A DNA stretch of 64,000 bases, from contig NZ_JAHVIT010000003.1 in the NCBI RefSeq assembly GCF_019801605.1, forward strand, positions 248,001 to 312,000, written 5' to 3'. Each line of letters opens with the position of its first letter. The first letter of the stretch is position 1. Shown here piece after piece: positions 8,856-16,771 of the stretch. The notes below the pieces were generated by a model. The model was not told the origin of the DNA and made no database searches. It saw nothing but the letters and a program-made list of their open reading frames with translations. Position numbers and translations under genes: made by a program. The stretch is from Maritimibacter alkaliphilus (GTDB taxonomy: Bacteria; Pseudomonadota; Alphaproteobacteria; Rhodobacterales; Rhodobacteraceae).

Positions 8856-10055
8856 TCAGACGGCTTCCAGCGCGATGGCGATGCCCTGGCCCACGCCGAT
8901 GCACATGCAGGCCAGCGCCCGCTTGCCGCCGTTCAGCTTCATCTCGAGCGCGGCGGTGCCGGTGATCCGGGCGCCCGACATGCCGAGCGGGTGGCCAAGC
9001 GCGATGGCGCCGCCGTTGGGGTTCACCCGGGCATCATCGTCGGCCACGCCGAGGTCGCGCAGCGTGGCAAGACCTTGGGACGCGAAGGCCTCGTTCAGCT
9101 CGATCACGTCGAAGTCGTCGATCTTCAGGCCGAGGCGCGCCATCAGCTTCTTCGAGGCAGGCGCGGGACCGAAGCCCATGATGCGCGGCGCGACACCGGC
9201 GGTGGCCCCGCCGAGGACGCGGGCGATCGGGGTCAGCCCGTGGGTCTTGATCGCGGCTTCCGAGGCGAGGATCAGCGCAGCCGCGCCATCGTTCACGCCC
9301 GAGGCGTTGCCCGCCGTCACCGACCCGCCTTCGCGGAAGGGCGTCGGCAGCTTGGCCAGCTTCTCCAGCGTGGTTTCGCGCGGATGTTCGTCCGTGGTGA
9401 AGACGATCGGGTCCTTCTTGCGCTGCGGGATGGTCACCGGGGTGATCTCCTTGGCCAGACGGCCCGAGGCGATGGCCGCGGCGGCCTTCTGCTGCGAGCG
9501 CAGGGCGAAGGCGTCCTGGTCCTCGCGCGAGATGTTGAAGTCCTCGGCCACGTTCTCGCCCGTCTCGGGCATCGAATCCACGCCGTATTGCTTCTTCATC
9601 AGCGGGTTGACGAAGCGCCAGCCGATCGTGGTGTCGAAGACCTCGTTCGAGCGGCTGAAGGCGGTGGTGGCCTTGGGCATCACGAAGGGCGCGCGGGTCA
9701 TGCTTTCGACGCCGCCGGCCACGATCAGCTCGGCCTCGCCGGCCTTGATCGCGCGGGCCCCGGTGATGATCGCATCCATGCCGGAGCCGCAGAGCCGGTT
9801 GATCGTGCCGCCGGGCACGCTCTCGGGCAGGCCCGCCAGCAGCGAGGACATGCGCGCCACGTTGCGGTTGTCTTCACCGGCCTGGTTGGCGCAGCCGAAG
9901 AGCACCTCGTCGACGGCGGTCCAGTCGAAGTCATGGGCCGCCATCAGGGCCTTCAGCGGGACAGCCCCAAGGTCATCGGCCCGCACCGGGGCCAGCGTGC
10001 CGCCGAAGCGGCCGATGGGGGTGCGGGTATAGGCGCAAATGTAAACGTCGGTCAT
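8856..10055 (-). CDS. pcaF: 3-oxoadipyl-CoA thiolase
   Basis: Thiolase of 399 residues that cleaves 3-oxoadipyl-CoA with CoA to succinyl-CoA and acetyl-CoA, the last step of the beta-ketoadipate pathway. Catalytic residues are visible: nucleophile C89 in INRLCGSGMDA, H355 in ALGHPLG, C385 in CIGVGQG, plus NEAFA. The N-terminus (YTRTPIGRFGGTLAPVRADDLGAVPLKAL) matches the PcaF/PaaJ subgroup better than acetoacetyl-CoA thiolases. It is the last gene of pcaIJF, 12 bases after pcaJ. The context with the two CoA-transferase subunits and an IclR regulator makes PcaF much more likely than PaaJ. Confidence 0.9.
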   Translation of the reverse strand: MTDVYICAYTRTPIGRFGGTLAPVRADDLGAVPLKALMAAHDFDWTAVDEVLFGCANQAGEDNRNVARMSSLLAGLPESVPGGTINRLCGSGMDAIITGARAIKAGEAELIVAGGVESMTRAPFVMPKATTAFSRSNEVFDTTIGWRFVNPLMKKQYGVDSMPETGENVAEDFNISREDQDAFALRSQQKAAAAIASGRLAKEITPVTIPQRKKDPIVFTTDEHPRETTLEKLAKLPTPFREGGSVTAGNASGVNDGAAALILASEAAIKTHGLTPIARVLGGATAGVAPRIMGFGPAPASKKLMARLGLKIDDFDVIELNEAFASQGLATLRDLGVADDDARVNPNGGAIALGHPLGMSGARITGTAALEMKLNGGKRALACMCIGVGQGIAIALEAV

Positions 10056-10067
10056 CTCTACTCCTCC

Positions 10068-10745
10068 TCAGAGTTCCGGCACGACGAGGTCACCGACCTC
10101 GCCCTGGGTCTTCAGCTCGGCCCCGGTGACGGCCTGCAGCTCGTCGAAGCTGATCTGCGGCAGCTTCTCGCGCAGGACGAAATGGCCGTCCTCGATGTCG
10201 ACCACGGCGAGCGAGGTGTAGACCCGGGTCACGCATTGCACGCCGGTCAGCGGGAAGGTGCAGGTCTCGACCAGCTTGGGATCGCCGTTCTTGGTGACGT
10301 GATCGGTGATCACCGCCACGCGCCGGGCCCCGTGCACGAGGTCCATGGCCCCACCCACGGCGGGCACGCCCTTGTTGCCCACGCGCCAGTTGGCGAGGTC
10401 ACCGGTCTGCGCCACCTGCAGCGCGCCGAGGATCGCCACGTCGAGGTGGCCACCGCGCACCATCGAGAAGCTGTCGGCATGGTGGAAGAAGGCAGCGCCC
10501 GGCTTCAGCGTCACGGCCTTCTTGCCGGCGTTGATCAGGTCCCAGTCCTCTTCGCCCGGTTTCGGCGCGGGACCGAAGCCCAGCACACCGTTCTCGGAGT
10601 GGAACACCGGCTCGCGGCCCTCGACGGTGAATTGCGCCACCTTCTCGGGGAAACCGATGCCGAGGTTCACGTAGGCGCCGTCCTCGATGTCCTGCGCGGC
10701 GCGCCAGGCGATCTGGTCGTTGGAAAGTTTGAATTCGTCCATCAT
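10068..10745 (-). CDS. pcaJ: 3-oxoadipate CoA-transferase, subunit B
   Basis: Beta subunit (225 residues) of the succinyl-CoA:3-oxoadipate CoA-transferase. E51 in the HSENGVLGFGP segment is the catalytic glutamate that forms the enzyme-CoA thioester in this family. The ATG at 10745 overlaps the pcaI stop in an ATGA, indicating coupled translation; a second ATG follows directly. Family alternatives (ScoB, acetoacetate CoA-transferase) are possible by sequence, but the following thiolase gene argues for PcaJ. Confidence 0.9.
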   Translation of the reverse strand: MMDEFKLSNDQIAWRAAQDIEDGAYVNLGIGFPEKVAQFTVEGREPVFHSENGVLGFGPAPKPGEEDWDLINAGKKAVTLKPGAAFFHHADSFSMVRGGHLDVAILGALQVAQTGDLANWRVGNKGVPAVGGAMDLVHGARRVAVITDHVTKNGDPKLVETCTFPLTGVQCVTRVYTSLAVVDIEDGHFVLREKLPQISFDELQAVTGAELKTQGEVGDLVVPEL

Positions 10746-11449
10746 GCGTAGGTCGCTCCCGAACGGATCAGCTGTTCTTCCTGCTGCGGATTCGGCACTT
10801 CGACGACGCGGTTGACGAAGATGCCGGGGGTGATCACCTGCTCGGCGTCGATCCCGCCGACCGGCACGATCTTGGACACCTGCGCGATGGTGGTGGTCGC
10901 CGCCATGCACATGATCGGGTTGAAGTTCCGTGCGGCCAGCCGGTAGGTCAGGTTGCCCATGGCATCGCCCAGCTCGGCCTTGACCAGCGCGTAGTCGGCC
11001 TTGAGCCAGCGTTCCTGCACATAGGGCCGCCCGTCGAACTCGTGGACCGGTTTGCCCTCGGCCAGTTCGGTCCCGTAGGAGGTCGGCGTGTAGAAGGCCG
11101 GGATCCCTGCGCCCGCGGCGCGGATACGCTCGGCCAGCGTGCCCTGCGGCACCAGCTCCAGCTCGATCTCGCCGGCGAGGTAGCGCTCGGTGAAGGCGCG
11201 CGGGTCGGACGACTTGGGGAAGGAGCAGATCATCTTCCGCACCATGCCGGCGTCGATCATCGCGGCGATCCCGATCCGGCCGGTGCCTGCGTTGTTGTTG
11301 ATCACGGTCAGGTCCTTGGGACCGGCGTCGATCAGGGCGTGGATCAGCTCTACCGGCGCGCCGGAGCCGCCGAAGCCGCCGATCATGACCGTGGCGCCGT
11401 CGGGGATATCCGCGACGGTCTCCGCCAGGGTGGCGAGTGTCTTGTCCAT
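10742..11449 (-). CDS. pcaI: 3-oxoadipate CoA-transferase, subunit A
   Basis: Alpha subunit (235 residues) with the glycine-rich family-I CoA-transferase motif MIGGFGGSGAPVELIHAL near residue 22 and VINNNAGTGRIGI near residue 50. It is the first gene of the leftward pcaIJF operon and overlaps pcaJ by 4 bases. It activates 3-oxoadipate at the expense of succinyl-CoA. The genes for ring cleavage and lactone steps (pcaGHBCD or catABC) are not in this window. A divergent IclR regulator starts about 130 bases away. Confidence 0.9.
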   Translation of the reverse strand: MDKTLATLAETVADIPDGATVMIGGFGGSGAPVELIHALIDAGPKDLTVINNNAGTGRIGIAAMIDAGMVRKMICSFPKSSDPRAFTERYLAGEIELELVPQGTLAERIRAAGAGIPAFYTPTSYGTELAEGKPVHEFDGRPYVQERWLKADYALVKAELGDAMGNLTYRLAARNFNPIMCMAATTTIAQVSKIVPVGGIDAEQVITPGIFVNRVVEVPNPQQEEQLIRSGATYA

Positions 11450-11534
11450 GGCATTCTCCTCTGTCGCGGCCGCCCGGAAGGCCGCCGCAGCGGCATGTTG
11501 CTAGCCGCGTCGCAGCGCCATGACCATCGCTCCC

Positions 11535-11590
11535 GTGCGCATATTGACATTTGTTCATACTGCGGCTTCGTTTGTGCGCATGGTGAACAA
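11535..11590. promoter_or_regulatory. pcaR: Candidate regulator-binding region between pcaI and the IclR gene
   Basis: GTGCGCAT occurs twice in direct orientation (11535-11542 and 11574-11581), and TTGTTCA (11551-11557) is mirrored by TGAACAA (11584-11590). A TTGACA hexamer lies at 11544-11549. IclR-type Pca regulators bind repeats in such divergent regions. The second GTGCGCAT overlaps the proposed start of the regulator, which would fit autoregulation. This is inference from repeats only. Confidence 0.4.
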
Positions 11591-12341
11591 GTCGACCGAT
11601 TTCATCGCCTCGCTGGCGAAAGGGCTGCAGGTGATCGAGTGTTTCAGCGCCGATCACCCCCGGCTGTCCATCTCGGAGGCGGCCGAGTCGACAGGTCTCG
11701 ACCGGGCCACGGCGCGGCGCTGCCTGCTGACGCTGCACCGGCTGGGCTATGCGGATTACGACGGCAAGTTCTTCCAGCTGACACCCCGGGTGATGCGGCT
11801 GGGGATGGGGGCGCTGGCCGCCCTGCCCCTGCCCCATATCGTGCAGCCGTGGCTGGACCAGCTTTCGGACCAGATCGGACAATCCACCTCGGTCTCGATC
11901 CTCGACGAGACCGAGATCGTCTACCTCGCCCGTGCGGCGCAGCGCCGGGTGATGTCGATCGGCCTGATGCCCGGCTCGCGCCTGCCCGCCCATTGCACCT
12001 CGATGGGGCGCATCCTGCTGGCCGCCCTGCCCGAGGAGGAGGCCCGCGCGGTGATCGAACGCTCCGACCTCAGCCCGCGCACGCCGCGCTCGCTCAGCGA
12101 CCCGGAAGAGATCATGACCCGGCTGGCGCAGGTCCGCGCCGAGGGCTACGCCGTCATCGACCAGGAGATCGAACTGGGCCTGCGGTCGCTGGCGATCCCG
12201 CTCTACAACAGCGCGGGCCGGGTGGTGGCGGCGCTGAACACCGGCTTTGCCGCCACCCAGGACGGGCCCGAGACGGTGGTGGCGGAGTTCCTGCCGCCGC
12301 TGCTGAAGGTGCAGGCGGGGCTGCGGCGCGTACTGCCCTGA
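11580..12341 (+). CDS. pcaR: IclR-family transcriptional regulator, PcaR/PobR subgroup
   Basis: About 253 residues: an N-terminal winged helix (FIASLAKGLQVIECFSADHPRLSISEAAESTGLDRATARRCL) and a C-terminal IclR effector domain with the characteristic LPAHCTSMGRILLAALPEEEA segment. The sequence matches the beta-ketoadipate regulators PcaR/PcaU/PobR, and the gene diverges from pcaIJF, so it probably activates that operon in response to 3-oxoadipate or protocatechuate. An in-frame ATG exists at 11520, but the repeats and the TTGACA hexamer upstream of 11580 favour the later start (MVNKSTDFIASL). Confidence 0.85.
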   Translation: MVNKSTDFIASLAKGLQVIECFSADHPRLSISEAAESTGLDRATARRCLLTLHRLGYADYDGKFFQLTPRVMRLGMGALAALPLPHIVQPWLDQLSDQIGQSTSVSILDETEIVYLARAAQRRVMSIGLMPGSRLPAHCTSMGRILLAALPEEEARAVIERSDLSPRTPRSLSDPEEIMTRLAQVRAEGYAVIDQEIELGLRSLAIPLYNSAGRVVAALNTGFAATQDGPETVVAEFLPPLLKVQAGLRRVLP

Positions 12342-12572
12342 GCTGAGCCCGCCCCGCAGCCGCCCCGGACGGAACACCCCTCCTGCGCGACGCCCGGCAG
12401 AGACAGCGAGGACAGGGCCCCCGAACTGCTTCAGCAGGCAGCAACCCGCCCCGGAAAGCGGCAGCCCACGGGCCCGCCGCAGACTTACGCCGCGTTGCAG
12501 CATTTTTCTTTACGCGTTTGTCACCGCGGCGCGCGACACAGGGGCTGTCAGTTGCCAGTCCGGAGGTCCCCC

Positions 12573-13337
12573 ATGTTCTCGCTCGCAGGCCGCAAGGCGC
12601 TCATCGTCGGTATCGCAAACGACCAGTCGGTCGCCTGGGGCTGCGCCAAGGCGCTGAAGGAGGCCGGCGCCGAGCTGGCCGTGACCTACCTGAACGCCAA
12701 GGCCGAACCCCATGTCCGCCCGCTGGCCGAGGCCCTGGGCGCCCGGGTCATCGCCCCGCTCGACGTGACCGAAGAGGCGCAGATCGACGCGCTCTTCGAT
12801 ACGCTGACGGCGGAGTGGGGACAGCTCGACATCCTGCTGCACTCCATCGCCTACTGCCCGAAGGAGGACCTCCACGGCCGTGTCACCGATTGCTCGCGCG
12901 CGGGCTTCCAGACCGCGATGGACATCTCCGTGGGCTCCTTCCTGCATCTCGTGCGCAAGTCCGAGCCGCTGATGACCGCGGGCGGCAGCTGTATGACGGT
13001 CAGCTATTACGGGGCCGAGAAGGTGGTGGAGAACTACAACGTCATGGGCCCGGTGAAGGCCGCGCTGGAATCCGTCACCAAGTACATGGCCGCCGAACTG
13101 GGCGAAAAGGGCATCCGGGTGAACGCCCTCTCCCCCGGCCCGCTGAAGACCCGCGCGGCCAGCGGCATCGGCCATTTCGACGACCTGCTGGCGCAGAACG
13201 CCGAGAAGGTGCCGATGCACCACCTCGCCACGCTGGACGACGTGGGGGCCTATGCGGCCTTCCTCGCCTCGGACGGGGCCAAGACGATCACCGGCGACGT
13301 GCATTACATCGACGGCGGCTATCACATCGTCGGCTGA
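12573..13337 (+). CDS. fabI: Enoyl-[acyl-carrier-protein] reductase (FabI family)
   Basis: SDR-type reductase of 254 residues. The nucleotide-binding motif is the FabI form (IVGIANDQSVAWGCAKAL). The catalytic region SYYGAEKVVENYNVMGPVKAALES carries both tyrosines and the Y-x6-K spacing that separates FabI from ordinary SDRs. It reduces trans-2-enoyl-ACP in fatty-acid elongation. The start follows CCGGAGG at good spacing. The short N-terminus (MFSLAGRKAL) and the PGPLKTRAASGI segment resemble the second FabI paralogue group of alphaproteobacteria. It is transcribed alone and ends at a bidirectional terminator. Confidence 0.85.
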   Translation: MFSLAGRKALIVGIANDQSVAWGCAKALKEAGAELAVTYLNAKAEPHVRPLAEALGARVIAPLDVTEEAQIDALFDTLTAEWGQLDILLHSIAYCPKEDLHGRVTDCSRAGFQTAMDISVGSFLHLVRKSEPLMTAGGSCMTVSYYGAEKVVENYNVMGPVKAALESVTKYMAAELGEKGIRVNALSPGPLKTRAASGIGHFDDLLAQNAEKVPMHHLATLDDVGAYAAFLASDGAKTITGDVHYIDGGYHIVG

Positions 13338-13370
13338 CCTGACGGGCACGACGGCAGTCGGTAACGACAA

Positions 13371-13399
13371 ACGGCCCGGACCAGCGAGGTCCGGGCCGT
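13371..13399. terminator. Bidirectional intrinsic terminator after fabI
   Basis: Perfect 12-bp stem ACGGCCCGGACC / GGTCCGGGCCGT with loop AGCGA, followed by CCTTGTT on the + side and by TTTGTC on the - side. It serves fabI and the convergent TetR gene. Confidence 0.8.
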
Positions 13400-13419
13400 C
13401 CTTGTTCAGACCGATGGCG

Positions 13420-14151
13420 TCAGACCGTGAGGGCCCGGATGCCCGCGATCATCACCTCGGTGAAGGTGTCGAAACTGTCGTCCATGGGCTTGGTCGCGCC
13501 GTTCTCCCACCGCAGGATGAAACTGCGGTTCTCCATCCGCGACCGCATGGCGTGCAGATGCGGATGCCGCTCGGCGTCGATCCCGCCGAGGACCTCCTTC
13601 ATGCGGCTGTCCCAGCCCGCGTCCGACTGCGCGGGCACGAGGGCGAACTCCTGCGTCACGAAGCCGACCATGCCGCCCATCACGCTGTTGTAGGCCTGCA
13701 CCATCCGATGCTCCGGCACGCCCGCCTCTTCCAGCCGGGTCAGCAGGGCCTCGATCATGTCGAGGTTGCCGGAGACATTGGAGATCAGCTGCCCGCCGAT
13801 CAGCGGCGCCACGTTCGGATGCCGCGCAATGGCCGCCCGGAAGCGGTGCATGTAGTCCCGCAGCCAGTCTTCCCAGTGCGGCGCATGCGCCGGCACCACG
13901 TCCGAGAGCACCTCGGCCACCACGGCGCGCACGAGGTCGTGCCGCTTGGGATAATGCCAGTAGAGCGCCATGGGCGTCACGCCCAGACCCTTGGCCAGCT
14001 GCCGCATCGAGAAGGCCTCCAGCCCGTCGCTGTCGATCACCTCGATCGCCTTCGCCAGCACCTTTTCCGGTGATAGTTCTGCACGTCCGGCGCGTTTGCG
14101 CATCCCGTCGTGCCCGCCGTCGCCGACGCCCGTCCCCGTTCCATCCGCCAT
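13420..14151 (-). CDS. TetR/AcrR-family transcriptional regulator
   Basis: Repressor-type protein of 243 residues. The helix-turn-helix lies at about residues 45-65 (FSMRQLAKGLGVTPMALYWHYPKRHDLVRAV), typical of TetR. The C-terminal ligand domain is not diagnostic. A basic N-terminal extension (MRKRAGRAELSPEKVLAKAIEVI) precedes it. It diverges from an aminotransferase and a phosphotriesterase-like gene. A TATACG-C-CGTATA palindrome in the shared intergenic region is the best operator candidate, so these genes are its likely targets. Confidence 0.88.
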   Translation of the reverse strand: MADGTGTGVGDGGHDGMRKRAGRAELSPEKVLAKAIEVIDSDGLEAFSMRQLAKGLGVTPMALYWHYPKRHDLVRAVVAEVLSDVVPAHAPHWEDWLRDYMHRFRAAIARHPNVAPLIGGQLISNVSGNLDMIEALLTRLEEAGVPEHRMVQAYNSVMGGMVGFVTQEFALVPAQSDAGWDSRMKEVLGGIDAERHPHLHAMRSRMENRSFILRWENGATKPMDDSFDTFTEVMIAGIRALTV

Positions 14152-14264
14152 GGAGCTCCCCCTTCATGGTCGTATTTTCCCCAAGTCTACAGGGTATGGC
14201 CGCAATTGATGCAAGTCTAGCGCCATGTGTCGCGCTATGGCGTCAAAGGGGATTGCCAGAACAA

Positions 14265-14277
14265 TATACGCCGTATA
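14265..14277. promoter_or_regulatory. Candidate TetR operator (TATACG-C-CGTATA)
   Basis: A perfect 13-bp palindrome lies between the TetR gene and the aminotransferase, 43 bases before the aminotransferase start. Its right half and flank, CCGTATAGCG, recur at 18156-18165 upstream of the MFS gene that ends the same cluster. This suggests one regulator for both units. Confidence 0.5.
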
Positions 14278-14319
14278 GCGATGAGGGATCGCCCTGTTTT
14301 TCCAGTGAGAGGTCCCGGT

Positions 14320-15615
14320 ATGACAGCATCCCTGCCCAACAGCGCCCTTGGCCGCGCCTTCAGTGCTGCACAGGCGCGCTACGAGGACACCCGCGCCACC
14401 AGCCATGCGCGACTGGAGCAGGCCCGCGCGGTGATGCCCGGGGGCAATACCCGCTCCTCGCTCTGGTCCGGCCCCTTCCCGCTCTGCATCGCCTCCGGGG
14501 AGGGCTGCCGGCTGACCGATGTGGACGGCCACAGCTTCGTCGATTTCCTCGGTGAGTTCACGGCAGGCATCTTCGGCCATTCCTCGCCCCTGCTGGCACA
14601 GGCGGTGGCCGAGGCCCATGCCAAGGGCATCAGCCTCTCCTCCCACAGCGAGGCCGAGATCGGGCTGGCGGAGCGTCTGGTGGCGCGCTTCCCCTCGATG
14701 GAACTGCTGCGCTTCTGCAACTCGGGGACCGAGGCCAACCTGATGGCCGTGGCCCTCGCCAAGGCCGTGACCGGGCGGGGCCGCATCGTGGTCTTCGACG
14801 GCGGCTACCACGGCGGGCTGATGAGCTTTGGCGGCGGCGGGTCACCCGTGAACGCCCCCCATGACTGGCTGGTCCTGCCCTACAACGACATCTCCGCGCT
14901 GGAGGCTGCTTTCGAGGGGGGGACGGAGATCGCCGCTCTGGTGGTGGAGCCGATGCTGGGCGCGGGCGGCTGCATTCCGGCCACGCGGGCGTTTCTCGAA
15001 GCGGCGCGGCGCCTGACGGCCGAGGCCGGGGCGGTGCTGATCTTCGACGAGGTGCAGACCGCGCGGATGGCGCTTGGCGGGATGCAGGACCGGCTGGGGA
15101 TCACCCCGGACCTGACGGTCATCGGCAAGTTCTTCGGCGGCGGGCTGGCCTTCGGCGCCTTCGGCGGGCGGCGGGACCTGATGGCCCGCTTCGATCCCGC
15201 GCAGCCCGGCGCCCTGCCCCACGCGGGCACCTTCAACAACAACACGCTGACCATGTCGGCTGGGATCGCCGCCTGTGACCACCTGCTGACGGGTGAGGCG
15301 CTGGAGGCGCTCTTCGACCGGGGCGAGGCCTTCCGCACCGCCCTGTCAGAGCTGTTCACGCGCCATGCGGCGCCGTATCGTATCTCGGGCCTTGGGTCGA
15401 TCATGAACATCCACGGCGTCTCGCCCCAGCCGGAGCGGGCCGAGATGCTGCGCCGGCTGCTCCAGTTCGAGATGCTGGAGGCGGGCTACTACTTCGCCGC
15501 GCGCGGGCTCATTGCGCTCTCGCTGCCGCTGGGTCAGGAAGAGACGCAGGGATTTCTTGCGGCGGCAGAGGCCTTCCTGCTGCGCCACCGCGACATGCTG
15601 ACCGAGGAGGCCTGA
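14320..15615 (+). CDS. Class III aminotransferase (glutamate-1-semialdehyde aminomutase-like)
   Basis: PLP enzyme of 431 residues. K270 in TVIGKFFGGGLAFGAFGG is the Schiff-base lysine, D243 in LIFDEVQTAR binds the pyridine nitrogen, and FCNSGTEANLMAV (from about residue 132) binds phosphate. The GGNTRSSLWSG start region and the overall layout resemble GSA aminomutase, but the chain lacks typical HemL context and is linked to a hydrolase and a transporter, so a catabolic transaminase or aminomutase is more likely. The ATG at 14320 follows GAGAGG; an in-frame ATG at 14281 has no such site. It ends one base before the next gene. Confidence 0.82.
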   Translation: MTASLPNSALGRAFSAAQARYEDTRATSHARLEQARAVMPGGNTRSSLWSGPFPLCIASGEGCRLTDVDGHSFVDFLGEFTAGIFGHSSPLLAQAVAEAHAKGISLSSHSEAEIGLAERLVARFPSMELLRFCNSGTEANLMAVALAKAVTGRGRIVVFDGGYHGGLMSFGGGGSPVNAPHDWLVLPYNDISALEAAFEGGTEIAALVVEPMLGAGGCIPATRAFLEAARRLTAEAGAVLIFDEVQTARMALGGMQDRLGITPDLTVIGKFFGGGLAFGAFGGRRDLMARFDPAQPGALPHAGTFNNNTLTMSAGIAACDHLLTGEALEALFDRGEAFRTALSELFTRHAAPYRISGLGSIMNIHGVSPQPERAEMLRRLLQFEMLEAGYYFAARGLIALSLPLGQEETQGFLAAAEAFLLRHRDMLTEEA

Positions 15616-15616
15616 G

Positions 15617-16663
15617 ATGGCGCTGACCCGTTCCGACCTGACCGGCAAGGTCCAGACCGTCACCGGGCTGATCGACCCCGACGACCTCGGACAGGTGCTG
15701 ATGCACGAGCATCTCTTCATCGACCTGACGCCGCCGCATCTGGCGCAGGAGGACATGCGGCACGAGCCGCTCGACATCTGCAACTGCTTCCGGGCGCGCT
15801 ACGGGCAGGAGTTCTTCTCGGACGAGTTCCGGATCGAGAGCGAGGACATCGTCGTCGCCGAATTGACGGAGATGAAGAAGGCAGGCGGGCGCACCGTGGT
15901 GGATCTGACCGTCGGCGGCCTCGGACCCCGGCCTGCCATGCTGCGTTCGGTGTCGGAGCGCACCGGGCTGCCGATCATCATGGGCTCGGGCCACTATGTG
16001 AACGCCTACCAGGACGCGGCCAATGCCGACCGGTCGGCCGAGAGCTTCGCGGAGGAGATCACCGGCCAGATCCTCGATCGCGCCTGGGGCGACAGTGCCC
16101 GGGCGGGCATCATCGGCGAGATCGGCTGCCAGACACCCTGGACCGATCAGGAGAAGCGGGTGATGGAGGGCGCGCTTGCGGCGCAGGCGGCCACCGGGGC
16201 CGCGCTCAACGTCCACCCGGGGCGGATGAAGGACCAGCCGCAGGAGGTGGCCGCCTTCTGCGCCGCGCGGGGCGCGCCGATGGACCGCGTGATCCTCAGC
16301 CATATCGACCGGACGATCTTCGACGAGGACACGCTCTTCCGTCTCGCCGATACGGGCGTGGTGATCGAATACGATCTCTTCGGCTGGGAGACGACCTACT
16401 ACTGGCCCAACCCGGACATCGACCTGCCCAACGACGGCGTGCGCCTGAAATGGCTGCGCAAGCTGATCGCGCGCGGGCACCTCGACCAGATCCTGATCAG
16501 CCACGACATCTGCACCAAGGGGCGGCTGGAGCGGTTCGGCGGGCATGGCTTCCAGCATATCTTTGCCAACGTCCTGCCGCTGATGCGGCGGCGCGGCTTC
16601 ACCGAGGCGGAGATCACCCGGATCATGGTCGAGACGCCGCGCAGGCTGCTGACCTTCGTCTGA
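15617..16663 (+). CDS. Phosphotriesterase-family metal-dependent hydrolase
   Basis: TIM-barrel amidohydrolase of 348 residues. The binuclear metal ligands are visible: H30 and H32 in MHEHLFID, E168 in IIGEIG (in place of the carboxylated lysine of true phosphotriesterase), H200 in NVHPG, H229 in LSHID, and D297 in SHDIC. The glutamate bridge is as in E. coli PHP. Such proteins are usually lactonases, carboxylesterases or amide hydrolases rather than organophosphatases. It is translationally coupled to the aminotransferase (1-base gap), so both probably act on the same compound, with the MFS symporter at 16772-18076 as a possible importer. Confidence 0.87.
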   Translation: MALTRSDLTGKVQTVTGLIDPDDLGQVLMHEHLFIDLTPPHLAQEDMRHEPLDICNCFRARYGQEFFSDEFRIESEDIVVAELTEMKKAGGRTVVDLTVGGLGPRPAMLRSVSERTGLPIIMGSGHYVNAYQDAANADRSAESFAEEITGQILDRAWGDSARAGIIGEIGCQTPWTDQEKRVMEGALAAQAATGAALNVHPGRMKDQPQEVAAFCAARGAPMDRVILSHIDRTIFDEDTLFRLADTGVVIEYDLFGWETTYYWPNPDIDLPNDGVRLKWLRKLIARGHLDQILISHDICTKGRLERFGGHGFQHIFANVLPLMRRRGFTEAEITRIMVETPRRLLTFV

Positions 16664-16718
16664 CGCCCGCCACGGGCAGGCGTCGGTTGTCATCGGTATA
16701 CCCGAGATCACAACGCAA

Positions 16719-16742
16719 AAGGCCGCCCCGGAGGGCGGCCTT
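16719..16742. terminator. Bidirectional terminator between hydrolase and MFS gene
   Basis: Stem AAGGCCGCC / GGCGGCCTT with a 6-base loop, preceded by AAAA and followed by TTCCTGTTTG, between two convergent genes. Confidence 0.78.
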
Positions 16743-16771
16743 CCTGTTTGTCTCGACCTGTCAGGCCCGGA

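Noticed and set aside
14320..15615. Assignment as hemL (glutamate-1-semialdehyde aminomutase)
   Set aside because: The fold and lysine motif match the superfamily, but the gene is coupled to a phosphotriesterase-like hydrolase under TetR control. Rhodobacterales normally make 5-aminolevulinate with HemA (ALA synthase).
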